Below are positions 18,185-26,935 of a stretch of DNA of 64,000 nt, piece by piece; the first letter of the stretch is position 1, and each line of letters begins with the position of its first letter. The notes beneath the pieces are model-generated. The model searched no databases and had not been told where the DNA came from. It was given only the letters and a program-made list of their open reading frames with translations. The position numbers and the translations under genes were made by a program. This stretch comes from an uncultured Prevotellaceae bacterium (GTDB lineage Bacteria > Bacteroidota > Bacteroidia > Bacteroidales > Muribaculaceae): positions 124,001-188,000 of the forward strand of contig ONEL01000003.1 in assembly GCA_900316835.1 (NCBI GenBank). Direction: 5' to 3'.

Positions 18185-18997
18185 CTACAGGCTGTGATAG
18201 AATTCCATGCATCGGTCAACAAACTGGCTATACTCTCCCTTCTTGTACTTGAGGAAAGGTAGTTTTGAGTCCTCGACGATTTTCATCACCTTAGATGAAA
18301 TCTTGGGGCTACACTGTATCACGCCATCGCTATTGTCGACCGCAAGCTTCATGAGGTCTTCATAGGTAGCCTCTTTGCCAAGGATTGGCGCAAGCTCCTC
18401 GTCGGTAAAACCATCATATTTCAGTTTCTCGGCGAGTTTTTCATTTAATGGACTCACCAGCTTGTCGTCAAAGAGGTTCATCACCACCTTAGCATCACGG
18501 AACGAAGGGTCGTCGGCATAGAATTTCTTTATATACAATGGAGCAAGAGCCGTTAACCATCCGCTACAGTTGATAATCGCAGGAATCCAGAGTTGTTTTT
18601 TCACCGCCTCAAGCACTCCACGCACATAGAAGATAGAGCGCTCGTCGTTATCGTCGGGCATAGAGTTGATTTCCAGATCCTTGGTAATATTGGGGGTAAA
18701 ATAATCCTCATTGTAGATGAAGTAGACCGACATTCTTGAGGGCTGCAGCGTGGCGACCTTGATGATTAGAGGATGGTCGGTATCATCAATTATCAGGTTC
18801 ATCCCCGACAAGCGTATCACCTCATGCAACTGGTTGCGACGCTCATTGATGAAGCCATATTTAGGCATGAAAGTGCGCACTTCAATACCCTTGCCTTGAA
18901 CACCCTGCGCAAGCATACGGCTTGTTGTAGCCATTTCGGTCTCGGGCAAGTAGGGTGATATTTCCTGTGAGATGAATAAAACTTTATTAATGTCCAT
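18185..18997 (-). CDS. Glycogen/starch synthase-like protein, N-terminal domain only
   Basis: The 270-residue protein begins DINKVLFISQEISPYLPETE, the glycogen synthase (GT5) N-terminal fold with the ADP-glucose-binding region (KVGGL in classic enzymes, here diverged), and includes a NCSGWLTALAPLYIKKFY segment. It is about half the length of full glycogen synthases and lacks the C-terminal GT-B domain. Such short forms occur widely in Bacteroidales, so it is not a truncation accident. Catalysis by this form alone is unproven. A TATCTTTG promoter box is upstream. Confidence 0.8.
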   Translation of the reverse strand: MDINKVLFISQEISPYLPETEMATTSRMLAQGVQGKGIEVRTFMPKYGFINERRNQLHEVIRLSGMNLIIDDTDHPLIIKVATLQPSRMSVYFIYNEDYFTPNITKDLEINSMPDDNDERSIFYVRGVLEAVKKQLWIPAIINCSGWLTALAPLYIKKFYADDPSFRDAKVVMNLFDDKLVSPLNEKLAEKLKYDGFTDEELAPILGKEATYEDLMKLAVDNSDGVIQCSPKISSKVMKIVEDSKLPFLKYKKGEYSQFVDRCMEFYHSL

Positions 18998-19027
18998 TGT
19001 AGATTATAGTATTCTTAAAATTAGATG

Positions 19028-19035
19028 CAAAGATA
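19028..19035 (-). promoter_or_regulatory. -7 promoter element of glycogen synthase-like gene
   Basis: Minus strand TATCTTTG, a TAnnTTTG match 31 bp upstream of the ATG at 18997. No clear -33 TTG at the expected distance. Confidence 0.55.
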
Positions 19036-19141
19036 ATAATTTTTCTGGACACACCGAAATTTCCACCCTTATTGAGGTTTATTTTAACTTAATTTCACCC
19101 CCCGCAACAAATAAAGATAGTGTTGCATGTAACAAGGTCAC

Positions 19142-19180
19142 AAAAAAGCATCGCTGGCAAGAAAACCCTCCCGCCAGCGA
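19142..19180 (-). terminator. Terminator of asnS
   Basis: TCGCTGGC (19151-19158) pairs with GCCAGCGA (19173-19180); on the minus strand a T-run (A-run 19143-19147) follows. It sits 41 bp beyond the asnS stop. Confidence 0.78.
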
Positions 19181-19220
19181 CAGCATTATTCATATATATT
19201 CCCTTGGAGTGGAAATTATG

Positions 19221-20615
19221 TTAGAACTCGCAATTATTAGGAGTGCGAGGGAAGGGAATGACGTCGCGAATGTTGGCCATGCCAGTAACAAAGAGGACGA
19301 GGCGCTCAAAGCCCAATCCAAAGCCACTGTGAGGCACAGTGCCGAAGCGACGAGTGTCGAGATACCACCACATGTCCTTCATGGGTATGTGCAGCTCCTG
19401 AATGCGGTTCATGAGCTTGTCGTAGTCGGCCTCACGCTCCGAGCCACCAATTATTTCTCCAATCTGTGGGAATAGCACGTCCATAGCACGCACGGTCTTG
19501 CCGTCGTCGTTTTGCTTCATATAGAAGGCTTTGATATCCTTGGGATAGTCGGTGAGGATAACAGGACGCTTGAAATGATGCTCCACGAGGTAACGCTCAT
19601 GTTCACTCTGCAGGTCTACACCCCACTTCACGGGGAATTCAAATTTTGCGCCACTTTCTTCCAGGATCTTAATACCCTCGGTGTAGGTGAGTCGCACAAA
19701 CTCATCCTTGAGCACGCTGTTGAGGCGGTCGATGAGAGTGTTGTCATACATCTTGTTGAGGAAAGCGATATCGTCCTGACAGTGGTCGAGAGCATATTTT
19801 ACGCAGTACTTAATAAACTCCTCGGCGAGGTCCATATTGTCGTTAATATCGTAGAAGGCCATCTCGGGCTCAATCATCCAGAACTCAGCCAGGTGTCGAG
19901 GTGTATTGCTGTGCTCGGCACGGAATGTGGGTCCAAATGTATAGATAGCTCCAAGCGCGGTAGCTCCCAGTTCGCCCTCCAGCTGTCCACTCACGGTGAG
20001 GCTAGTCACCTTGCCAAAGAAGTCCTTGGTATAGTCAATCTTGCCATCCTCGGTGCGAGGGAGCTCGTTAGGATTGAGAGTAGTTACCTGGAACATCTCG
20101 CCGGCACCCTCGGCATCGCTTGATGTGATGAGAGGTGTGTTGAGATAGAAGAATCCCTTGTCATTGAAAAACTTGTGGATAGCAAAGGCGAGGTGGTGAC
20201 GGATGCGGAACACAGCACCAAAGGTATTGGTGCGCATGCGCAAGTGAGCTTTCTCGCGCAAGAATTCCAGGGTGTGCCCTTTCTTTTGCAAAGGATATTC
20301 CTCGGGGTCGGCAGTGCCATAGACCTCAATTTCCTGTGCTTGCACCTCGTAGCTCTGTCCTTTTCCTTGCGAAGCCACCAGTGTACCCACCACGCACAAG
20401 CTAGAGCCAGTGGTTATGGGCTTGAGCTGTTCCTCGGTAAATTGCTCCAGGTCGACTACGATTTGCAAGTTGTTGATAGTAGAGCCATCGTTAAGAGCCA
20501 CAAATTGCACATGCTTGTTACCACGGCGGGTTCTCACCCATCCTTTCACACACACTTGCTTGCCCTCGAGCTCACCCGTGAAGGCATCAACAATTTTAGT
20601 TCGTTTTATTGCCAT
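19221..20615 (-). CDS. asnS: Asparaginyl-tRNA synthetase
   Basis: The 464-residue protein has the length and order of bacterial AsnRS. An OB-fold anticodon-binding domain comes first ([20 protein letters not shown]), then the class II catalytic core with motif 2 ([20 protein letters not shown]) and motif 3 ([15 protein letters not shown]). It charges tRNA-Asn in the cytoplasm. The C-terminus [12 protein letters not shown] is the family-typical ending. A hairpin-forming region lies between it and the RluB-type gene upstream. Confidence 0.97.
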   Translation of the reverse strand: MAIKRTKIVDAFTGELEGKQVCVKGWVRTRRGNKHVQFVALNDGSTINNLQIVVDLEQFTEEQLKPITTGSSLCVVGTLVASQGKGQSYEVQAQEIEVYGTADPEEYPLQKKGHTLEFLREKAHLRMRTNTFGAVFRIRHHLAFAIHKFFNDKGFFYLNTPLITSSDAEGAGEMFQVTTLNPNELPRTEDGKIDYTKDFFGKVTSLTVSGQLEGELGATALGAIYTFGPTFRAEHSNTPRHLAEFWMIEPEMAFYDINDNMDLAEEFIKYCVKYALDHCQDDIAFLNKMYDNTLIDRLNSVLKDEFVRLTYTEGIKILEESGAKFEFPVKWGVDLQSEHERYLVEHHFKRPVILTDYPKDIKAFYMKQNDDGKTVRAMDVLFPQIGEIIGGSEREADYDKLMNRIQELHIPMKDMWWYLDTRRFGTVPHSGFGLGFERLVLFVTGMANIRDVIPFPRTPNNCEF

Positions 20616-20639
20616 AATTATGTTTTAGGTCAAATTATT

Positions 20640-20685
20640 TCAACTGCCCATGCCCTAGTCTCTACAAGGTGGGAATGAGCAGTTG
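20640..20685 (-). other. Hairpin upstream of asnS
   Basis: On the minus strand TCAACTGC pairs with GCAGTTGA about 30 nt apart, enclosing CCCACC and a GGG-containing loop. It ends 25 nt before the asnS ATG and about 25 nt after the RluB-type gene stop. It lacks a good T-run in the minus direction, so it could be an asnS leader element rather than a terminator. No T-box features seen. Confidence 0.4.
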
Positions 20686-20708
20686 ATATTTTTTAGTTTT
20701 TTATTTGT

Positions 20709-22055
20709 TTACTCAAACGAGTTTTGCTTCAGGTAGTTAACCTCTTCCTGCGAAAGATAGCGCCACTTGCCGCGAGCCAGGTTTTTCTTGGTCAATCCAG
20801 CAAAATAAACGCGGTCGAGTTTCACAACATGATAGCCGAGAGCCTCAAAGATGCGACGCACCACACGGTTGCGACCCGAGTGAATCTCGATACCGGCCTG
20901 CTTGCGGTCGGTGGGGCTAACATAGCTCACCGCATCGGCATGGATGGGACCATCGTCGAGCTCAACACCATCGGCAATGTGTTGCATGTCGTCCTCGCTA
21001 ATGGGCTTATCAACCCACACTTGATATATTTTTTTCTTTACATACTGTGGATGAGTCAGTTTAGATGCCAGGTCGCCATCGTTAGTGAGCAACAACACGC
21101 CAGTGGTATTGCGGTCGAGGCGTCCCACGGGATAGATGCGCTCCTCGCAAGCACCCTTCACGTAGTCCATAACGGTCTTGCGTCCATTGGGGTCATCGCT
21201 AGTGGTAACACAATCCTTGGGCTTGTTGAGAAGCACGTAGCATTTCTTCTCGGCAACAACCACCTTGTCGTTATATTCAACGATATCCTTGGGAGTAATC
21301 TTAACGCCAAGCTGATCGACGGGTACTCCGTTCACCTTGATAAGACCCTTCTGGATGAGTTCATCGGCTTCACGACGTGAGCAGATGCCAGCGTTAGCCA
21401 TGAACTTATTGAGGCGCATGGTGGTGTTAGGATCAATCATTGGCTCCTCATACTCGATGCGCTGAGGACGTGGAGTGAAACGCATTTGTGGACGTGGGCC
21501 ATGTTGCTTGCGACCATATTGCTGGCGTTGCTGGCCATAGCCGCCTCCGCGCTGCTGGTAACCACCTTGCTGGCGATAACCACCCTGCTGGCGGTTATAT
21601 CCTCCACGTTGCTGGTATCCACCTTGCTGCTGTGGGCGATTATAGGTGCGTTGCTGGTAACCACCTTGCTGCTGCCCCATTTCACCCTCACCCTGTTGCT
21701 GGTAGCGCTGGTTATAGCCACCTTGCTGCTGTGGGCGATTGTAGGGTCGCTGCTGGTAACCACCGCGTTGCTGGTATCCGCCACGTTGCTGGTATCCACC
21801 TTGATAGTTGCGCTGCTGATATCCGCCCTGTTGTGGACGGTTGTAACCACGTTGCTGATAGCCCTGCTGTGGGCGATTGTAGGTGCGCTGCTGGTAGCCC
21901 CCTTGATAGTCGGCGCCAGCGTTTTCTCCATCTTGTGCTTCACGATTGAAGTCGGTGCTCTCAAAGTTTCGAGCGCTCTCATTGTCGTCCATAACAGGAC
22001 GTGCCTCGCCACCAATGCGTGGCCTCTTTGGTTTTTTCTCTAAATTCTCATCCAT
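20709..22055 (-). CDS. RluB-family pseudouridine synthase with Gln/Gly/Arg-rich tail
   Basis: The C-terminal part (about residues 205-448) is a standard rRNA pseudouridine synthase: an S4 domain (LNKFMANAGICSRREADE) and the catalytic domain with GRLDRNTTGVLLLTNDG containing the catalytic Asp, then SGRNRVVRRIFEALGY. The first 200 residues are repeats of QQGGYQQR/GYNRPQQ type, a disordered Arg/Gly/Gln/Tyr-rich tail seen in several Bacteroidetes synthases. The enzyme probably modifies 23S rRNA; the tail may bind RNA. A TATCTTTG promoter is about 170 bp upstream, giving a long leader. Confidence 0.92.
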   Translation of the reverse strand: MDENLEKKPKRPRIGGEARPVMDDNESARNFESTDFNREAQDGENAGADYQGGYQQRTYNRPQQGYQQRGYNRPQQGGYQQRNYQGGYQQRGGYQQRGGYQQRPYNRPQQQGGYNQRYQQQGEGEMGQQQGGYQQRTYNRPQQQGGYQQRGGYNRQQGGYRQQGGYQQRGGGYGQQRQQYGRKQHGPRPQMRFTPRPQRIEYEEPMIDPNTTMRLNKFMANAGICSRREADELIQKGLIKVNGVPVDQLGVKITPKDIVEYNDKVVVAEKKCYVLLNKPKDCVTTSDDPNGRKTVMDYVKGACEERIYPVGRLDRNTTGVLLLTNDGDLASKLTHPQYVKKKIYQVWVDKPISEDDMQHIADGVELDDGPIHADAVSYVSPTDRKQAGIEIHSGRNRVVRRIFEALGYHVVKLDRVYFAGLTKKNLARGKWRYLSQEEVNYLKQNSFE

Positions 22056-22221
22056 AGCTGAGATAGAATCAATAAAAAAGGGTTAATACTGTGTTTGTTT
22101 TATCTGTTATTTTAGCCTTGACCTCTCGGTCTCAACATTATAATAATATCTAATTAAATTTTAAAGCTTGTAAAGTACCTTACATCGCATATTAGTAGTA
22201 AAATCCTCATGAAACTTTTTG

Positions 22222-22229
22222 CAAAGATA
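22222..22229 (-). promoter_or_regulatory. -7 promoter element of RluB-type gene
   Basis: Minus strand TATCTTTG fits TAnnTTTG; a TTTG about 17 bp further upstream could be -33. The leader to the ATG at 22055 would be about 160 nt, AT-rich, with no other structure I can support. The rest of the 22056-22395 gap holds the terminator below. Confidence 0.6.
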
Positions 22230-22319
22230 GTGTTTTTAGTTTAAAACAAAATATTTTATTAGTTTTTTTTCATTAAACTTTCAAAAAATGACCATATTCT
22301 TATCATCAAGCCCAACAAT

Positions 22320-22359
22320 AAAACCACTTGGAACGCCAAAAAGGCGCCAAGTGGTTTTT
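22320..22359 (-). terminator. Terminator of the 970-residue secreted protein gene
   Basis: AAACCACTTGG and CGCC on the left pair with GGCG and CCAAGTGGTTT on the right around AAAAA, flanked by A and T runs. It works in both orientations and lies 37 bp beyond the stop at 22396. Confidence 0.8.
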
Positions 22360-22395
22360 GAATTAGTGTGCAAGTTTTATAACCCCAAAAATGTA

Positions 22396-25308
22396 CTATT
22401 TCACAATCTTTGTTGTCACCTTGCTGCCATCGTTCATCTCGCGAACCACAATGTTCACACCCTGGAATGGTGTAGAGCTTTCAATGCCGGCTATATTATA
22501 ATAGCGCACACTCTTCACACTTAAGGCATTGACATCCTCGATGGCAGTGGGGGTAGAAGGCATCACGAGCATGTTGCCCAGGTAGTTCTGGAAGTCGTAG
22601 TCGTAGTCGCGAGGGGCGATACCGGCACTTGCCTTCCATGCCTCCTTGAGGCTGATAGCGCAACGCACTGCGTAATACTGTCCATCCACCATGGTGTTGT
22701 CGGTGGTTGCCCATGAGCTGTTAATGGTCAAGCTCTGTCCGCCCGACAAGTAGCCACGCAAGCAACCTTGTGCTGCTCTCCAGTAACCAGCGGCATCAAC
22801 CACTTGGTTAGCCTTGAGTGTGAATTCCTCGGCAAGGTCAATCTTCTCAACGGTGAAGTCCACAGTGTTCTCACCCTCTTGTGGCATCTCGGTTACTGTG
22901 AACACTGGGTTGAGCTCAACATTGCTCAATGTGCCCTTGAGCGTACCGCCCTTGATAGCATTCATCAAGACGAAATCCTCAATGTCGTCACTAAAGTCAA
23001 CGCGAAGCCAGTTGTTGTTGCCGTCGGTGACAAACGCATGGTTCTCAAGCTGAGCGATGTCAACCACAGCGAGGTCGTCGGCGATAGTATATTCCGCACC
23101 ATTCTCACCACTGGCAAGAATCTCGGCAAGAGCAACACCCTCATCTTGAGCGACTGATTCAGCCTTCAATGGCAGGAACTGAGGTCCGCTAGAGTAAACA
23201 CTAGCCACACCATAGATATCATACACCTGTGTCAAGTCGGCAGGCGCAGTCCACTTGAAGCGATCGTAGAGAGCAACTTCTTCTTCATCCACAACAATCT
23301 TGCCATTGACAATAGAGGCGCCCTTGATTACGGCATAACGACCGAAGTTGGCATCTCCCACCTGGCTTGGAGTGAGCTCTAGCGGCACGAGAGTGCTTGC
23401 CACATTACTGGTGCTTGGTTCAAATCCTGCCGGATTGGCCATCTCATACTGTCCATTATAAAGTGAATAAGAACCGCTGAAGCCTGCAGGGATAACATCA
23501 CCAAACTCATAGGTTTGCCCCACATTGCCATAGATAAGTAAGCCACGAGTGCTTGTCTCATCTTGAACGTAGAGATACTGATTATTTTGTCCTAGAACAA
23601 TAACCGGATTAGCGAAAGCTACTGTACCTGTTGACTGAATGAACTCGTCAATGCTGGCTACCGAAGGAAGAGCAACGAATGACATTTGCGCAACAGCACT
23701 TGTCTTGTCACCAAGAACGACAATAGCCTTGACTGTAGTGCTCTCAGTAATAGTGAAAGGCTCGGTGTAAGCATTGCTGCTCGCTGTGGGGTCATCACCA
23801 TTGATGGTGTAGTAGATATCGCCACCGTCATTAGGATTGGTGATAGTCACCTGAGTAGAGCCCACGAATGGAGTAGTACCATCAATCACAGGCAGCGCCA
23901 ATGCATCGGGATCGTTGGCAACATAGGTAACATCAATTTGCGTCATCCGAACTTGTGCGGCACTAGCAGTGAGAGTCACTTCCTGAGCGTTTCCTGTCCA
24001 TGAGCCATTGTTACCATCAGTTACCCAAGTACCATTAGCAGGTGTACTAAAATTAGAGGCAGGGTTGCTTGAAGTGCATGTAAAATCAATGCCGGTGATT
24101 GTGTATCCACTAGCTGCCGAGATGGTGATATTTCCATTTTTATACACCCTGTAGTTATCGGTGCGTGAGAGAGTGCCATCAGTCAACGTGAGAGTGACAG
24201 GGTCCTTTGTGATAGTGAGCCCAGATGACGTATCGGTCCCCGCAACAAATGTAACAGTTCCGCCATTGGGATTGGCATCTTGAGCAAAGTAGACTGAAAT
24301 AATCACCTGGTCATCAGCCCTGGTCAATTCGGGCATAGTGAATGATGTGCCATCGAAGGTGATTTGTTTTTGTCCTAAATCATATCGGCCTTCAATCTTC
24401 CAGAAATGATACCCCTGGGCCGGTGTAACCTCCACTTCAACAACGTCGCCGGCCTTTGCCGACTCAGGACAAGAGATTGTTCCAGTCTCATCACCTGTCT
24501 CTACCGAAGCATTGATGGGGAACAAGTGATTAGGGTCGGAAACATAGAAAGCGGTTCTCGCAATAGCCGAGTAGCTACCGTCGGCATAAAAAGCCATTGC
24601 ATTGACATAGATGTAATCGTTCTGTTCAAAACCCGTCATGTCGAGAACCACATCGCCGGTAGCCTCGCGGTCCATTGTGTCATCGATACCATAGGCAATC
24701 GCGCTAGTGCCGTAGCCGTAAGTCATGCGAGTAGCACCCTCGGGCAAATAAATGGTGGGAGGATTGCTCACAACATTTACATGATCATTACCGCTGAAAG
24801 AGAATGTGGGTGCCGCGGGACCTTCAACAACCTCATTAGTCTCGTAGGTTACAGCAATCTTGGTGATGCGCACCTGGCCATTAGTGGCAGTGCCAGAATT
24901 TCCCACGGTAAACTCAGCCGAAGTGCCGGTGATTTCAACTGCCGTAGCCGAAGTAACAGCATCAGTACCATTCAGCAAAGCACCGGTGTTGCTGACCGTG
25001 AAAGTGAAAGTCACCGCCTTGAGCGTGCAACTATTGGCTGCAGTTACAATCACATTGCCGCCCTTGTTTTGATACAATCGCCAGTCACTGCCCCAGAATG
25101 AGCCACAATTGGCTTCACCTGTTGTAGAAATAGTAATGTTTTCATCGAGAGCAAAAGATGTGTAGCAAGTGACATTCTGACCAGCAGAAACAGTCCAGTT
25201 GTTGGCAGTAGCAATCTCAGCAAGAGTCTTCTCCACCACAACTTCCTCGGCCCAGCCAACGCTAAAAGCAAAGACCGAGATTAACAGAAGAGATAAAATT
25301 TTCTTCAT
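22396..25308 (-). CDS. Large secreted multidomain protein with C-terminal sorting-like tail
   Basis: The 970-residue protein has a signal peptide (MKKILSLLLISVFAFSVGWA). The N-terminal region carries two copies of a beta-rich module (NVTCYTSFAL...ITKIAVTYE and YRVYKNGNITISAASGYTIT...ITQIDVTY type). A chitobiase-like C-terminal domain follows (GGDIYYTINGDDPTASSNAY), then an OB-like region (YLYVQDETSTRGLLIYGNVG). It ends in YYNIAGIESSTPFQGVNIVV and a basic tail ending KIVK, resembling Por/T9SS-type tails. It is probably exported to or past the outer membrane. The ligand is unknown. Similar tails occur at 37614 and in the fragment at 43722. Confidence 0.8.
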   Translation of the reverse strand: MKKILSLLLISVFAFSVGWAEEVVVEKTLAEIATANNWTVSAGQNVTCYTSFALDENITISTTGEANCGSFWGSDWRLYQNKGGNVIVTAANSCTLKAVTFTFTVSNTGALLNGTDAVTSATAVEITGTSAEFTVGNSGTATNGQVRITKIAVTYETNEVVEGPAAPTFSFSGNDHVNVVSNPPTIYLPEGATRMTYGYGTSAIAYGIDDTMDREATGDVVLDMTGFEQNDYIYVNAMAFYADGSYSAIARTAFYVSDPNHLFPINASVETGDETGTISCPESAKAGDVVEVEVTPAQGYHFWKIEGRYDLGQKQITFDGTSFTMPELTRADDQVIISVYFAQDANPNGGTVTFVAGTDTSSGLTITKDPVTLTLTDGTLSRTDNYRVYKNGNITISAASGYTITGIDFTCTSSNPASNFSTPANGTWVTDGNNGSWTGNAQEVTLTASAAQVRMTQIDVTYVANDPDALALPVIDGTTPFVGSTQVTITNPNDGGDIYYTINGDDPTASSNAYTEPFTITESTTVKAIVVLGDKTSAVAQMSFVALPSVASIDEFIQSTGTVAFANPVIVLGQNNQYLYVQDETSTRGLLIYGNVGQTYEFGDVIPAGFSGSYSLYNGQYEMANPAGFEPSTSNVASTLVPLELTPSQVGDANFGRYAVIKGASIVNGKIVVDEEEVALYDRFKWTAPADLTQVYDIYGVASVYSSGPQFLPLKAESVAQDEGVALAEILASGENGAEYTIADDLAVVDIAQLENHAFVTDGNNNWLRVDFSDDIEDFVLMNAIKGGTLKGTLSNVELNPVFTVTEMPQEGENTVDFTVEKIDLAEEFTLKANQVVDAAGYWRAAQGCLRGYLSGGQSLTINSSWATTDNTMVDGQYYAVRCAISLKEAWKASAGIAPRDYDYDFQNYLGNMLVMPSTPTAIEDVNALSVKSVRYYNIAGIESSTPFQGVNIVVREMNDGSKVTTKIVK

Positions 25309-25366
25309 AATAAAAAATAATTAGATTAAAGTCGAATTTTAAAAAAGAGTATCACAGTTTGTTCGA

Positions 25367-25374
25367 CAAAGATA
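25367..25374 (-). promoter_or_regulatory. -7 promoter element of the secreted protein gene
   Basis: Minus strand TATCTTTG, 59 bp upstream of the ATG at 25308, exact TAnnTTTG match. Confidence 0.55.
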
Positions 25375-25478
25375 ACAAAAAATCATATAATCAACAAAAT
25401 TATAACCATTTAAAAGCTCATAAAAAAAATCGAATACTATTATAAATAAGGAATTTTTCATTTTTTTGTTGCCGAGTG

Positions 25479-25509
25479 TTTGCCAATTCAGAAATTTTGA
25501 GTACCTTTG
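25479..25509 (+). promoter_or_regulatory. Promoter of rpsO
   Basis: TTTG at 25479-25482 and TACCTTTG at 25502-25509 are separated by 19 bp, a textbook Bacteroidetes promoter. The leader to the ATG at 25548 is about 35 nt. Confidence 0.75.
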
Positions 25510-25547
25510 CCCCGCAATTTTGCGAAATAATTTTAATAATAATCACG

Positions 25548-25764
25548 ATGTACTTAGATCAAGACAAAAAGAAAGAGATCTTTGGCACCTACGGCAAAAG
25601 CAATACTGACACTGGTTCTCCCGAGGCCCAGATAGCATTATTCTCATACCGTATTGCCCACTTGACCGAGCACTTGAAGGTCAACAAGGGATTACCTAAT
25701 CCGCACTGACATCAATCGTTACCGTGCAATCATCGCCAAGAAAGAGCTTGGTATCCGCAAGTAA
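25548..25764 (+). pseudogene. rpsO: Ribosomal protein S15 gene with out-of-frame internal deletion
   Basis: From the ATG at 25548 the frame reads [20 protein letters not shown]... through [10 protein letters not shown] (47 residues, normal S15), then GLPNPH and a stop at 25707-25709. In another frame right after, [19 protein letters not shown] leads to LGIRK and a stop at 25762-25764, the normal S15 C-terminus. The central rRNA-binding segment (KDY.TERSL..LVGKRR.LL) is missing; against the 89-residue family pattern about 59 nt are gone. Promoter and terminator are intact. It is either a real lesion with another copy elsewhere or an assembly/sequencing error. Confidence 0.85.
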
Positions 25765-25799
25765 TTTCAAGGCTCGCACAAGAAGAGACGTGAAAACGA

Positions 25800-25837
25800 A
25801 AAAACCTGCAAGGAACGCACTTCTTGCGGGTTTTTCT
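25800..25837 (+). terminator. Terminator of rpsO
   Basis: AAAACCTGCAAG pairs with CTTGCGGGTTTTT across a 10-nt loop, followed by TCTTTTTT. Confidence 0.85.
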
Positions 25838-25858
25838 TTTTTAATGCAAATTAAAAAA

Positions 25859-26470
25859 ATGAAACGAGCACTATCTATTATAATAACATTGCTTGCCACA
25901 GTGAAGGTAGCGTTGGCGCTAGATGTGCTGGAGGGCGACCTTCTCTTTGCCACAAGCTCTACCGCCGGAAAAGCGATTACCGCTGCCACTGTGCATGACA
26001 GCGCCACCCCACCGGTCTATCATGTGGCAATAGCCACATGGGTAAATAATAAGCTTTATGCCCTTGAGGCTATTGATGAGGGTGTGGTGCTCACGCCTTA
26101 CGATAAGTTTGAGCAACGCACCTTGAGCAAGGGAGGATTGCTAGTGGGTCGGCTGAAGGATCGCAGTGGAATAGACCAGAGTGTAAGCAATGCCATGGAA
26201 CACCTGGGCAAGCCCTACGATAACCTTTACATGATTGATACACAAGAGATTTACTGCAGCGAGCTGGTGCAACTGAGTTATGTAAACGGCAAGGGGCAAC
26301 GACTTTTTCCTCTCATTCACATGTCGTTTCATGACACACAAGGCAAGATTCTAGATTACTGGCGCAAGCATTATGCCAGCCGTGGCATGGCAGTACCCGA
26401 GGGTGCCATGGGCACAAACCCCGCTCAACTTGCCAGCGACCCGGCAGTAATAATTCTTAATAACAAATAA
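25859..26470 (+). CDS. Permuted papain-like (YiiX/NlpC-P60 type) hydrolase
   Basis: Starting at the ATG at 25859 (the open frame extends into rpsO, but this start gives a signal peptide MKRALSIIITLLATVKVALA), the 203-residue protein has GDLLFATSS near its N-terminus, then YHVAIATW (catalytic-type His), ALEAIDEGV and a late IYCSELVQLSYV (candidate Cys). This order, His before Cys, is that of the YaeF/YiiX C92 permuted papain fold. It is probably periplasmic and may cut amide or lipid-type bonds; the substrate is unknown. Confidence 0.8.
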   Translation: MKRALSIIITLLATVKVALALDVLEGDLLFATSSTAGKAITAATVHDSATPPVYHVAIATWVNNKLYALEAIDEGVVLTPYDKFEQRTLSKGGLLVGRLKDRSGIDQSVSNAMEHLGKPYDNLYMIDTQEIYCSELVQLSYVNGKGQRLFPLIHMSFHDTQGKILDYWRKHYASRGMAVPEGAMGTNPAQLASDPAVIILNNK

Positions 26471-26475
26471 GCCTG

Positions 26476-26928
26476 CTAAAGAGCCAGTGAGATGCCGTAG
26501 GCCAGCAGGACGTAACGCAAGAACTTGCCCGCGGTCATGCAAGCTGTGGTAATGGGAATGTTGGATCGCATCAGGCCCAAGGCAATGAGCAGCACGTTAC
26601 CAAAGATTGGTATAAATCCCCAAAAAGCAACCCACGCGCCTCGCCCCTGCAACCATTGCCGCATGCGGTCGAGTTTTTCTTTCTTGACGTGAAAATACTT
26701 TTCAATCCAGTCGATGCGTCCCAAGCGCCCCATGTAATAGGTGAGCAGAGCGCCAAACACGTTGCCCACCGTTGCCCAAATGATGAGTGGCCACCTGTCA
26801 AGCCCCGCCGCCAGCAGTCCTAGCATCACCACTTCACTACTAAAGGGCACGACACTGCCGGCAAGAATTGCCGACAGTAGCATGCCCCAATATCCGTAGT
26901 CGATTAGCGCTTGTTGCAGTGCTTCCAT
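26476..26928 (-). CDS. YqaA/SNARE-associated (DedA-like) membrane protein
   Basis: The 150-residue protein has several hydrophobic segments and the DedA-type motifs GNVFGALLTYYMGR and FWGFIPIFGNVLLIALG. It matches the short YqaA-type branch of the VTT/DedA superfamily. It is an inner-membrane protein. It sits 7 bp downstream of trxB in the same direction. The role of the short YqaA members is not established. Confidence 0.85.
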   Translation of the reverse strand: MEALQQALIDYGYWGMLLSAILAGSVVPFSSEVVMLGLLAAGLDRWPLIIWATVGNVFGALLTYYMGRLGRIDWIEKYFHVKKEKLDRMRQWLQGRGAWVAFWGFIPIFGNVLLIALGLMRSNIPITTACMTAGKFLRYVLLAYGISLAL

Positions 26929-26935
26929 CTAAGGC

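Noticed and set aside
20640..20685. T-box riboswitch before asnS
   Set aside because: The hairpin lacks the T-box sequence and specifier loop, and this regulator is not usual in Bacteroidales.
21486..22043. Long plus-strand open frames opposite the RluB-type gene
   Set aside because: They are shadows of the repeated Gln/Gly/Arg codons and show Leu/Ala or His/Gly repeats of no protein-like pattern.
25724..25858. Longer start for the papain-like hydrolase inside rpsO
   Set aside because: It would include the rpsO end and terminator; the ATG at 25859 gives a clean signal peptide.
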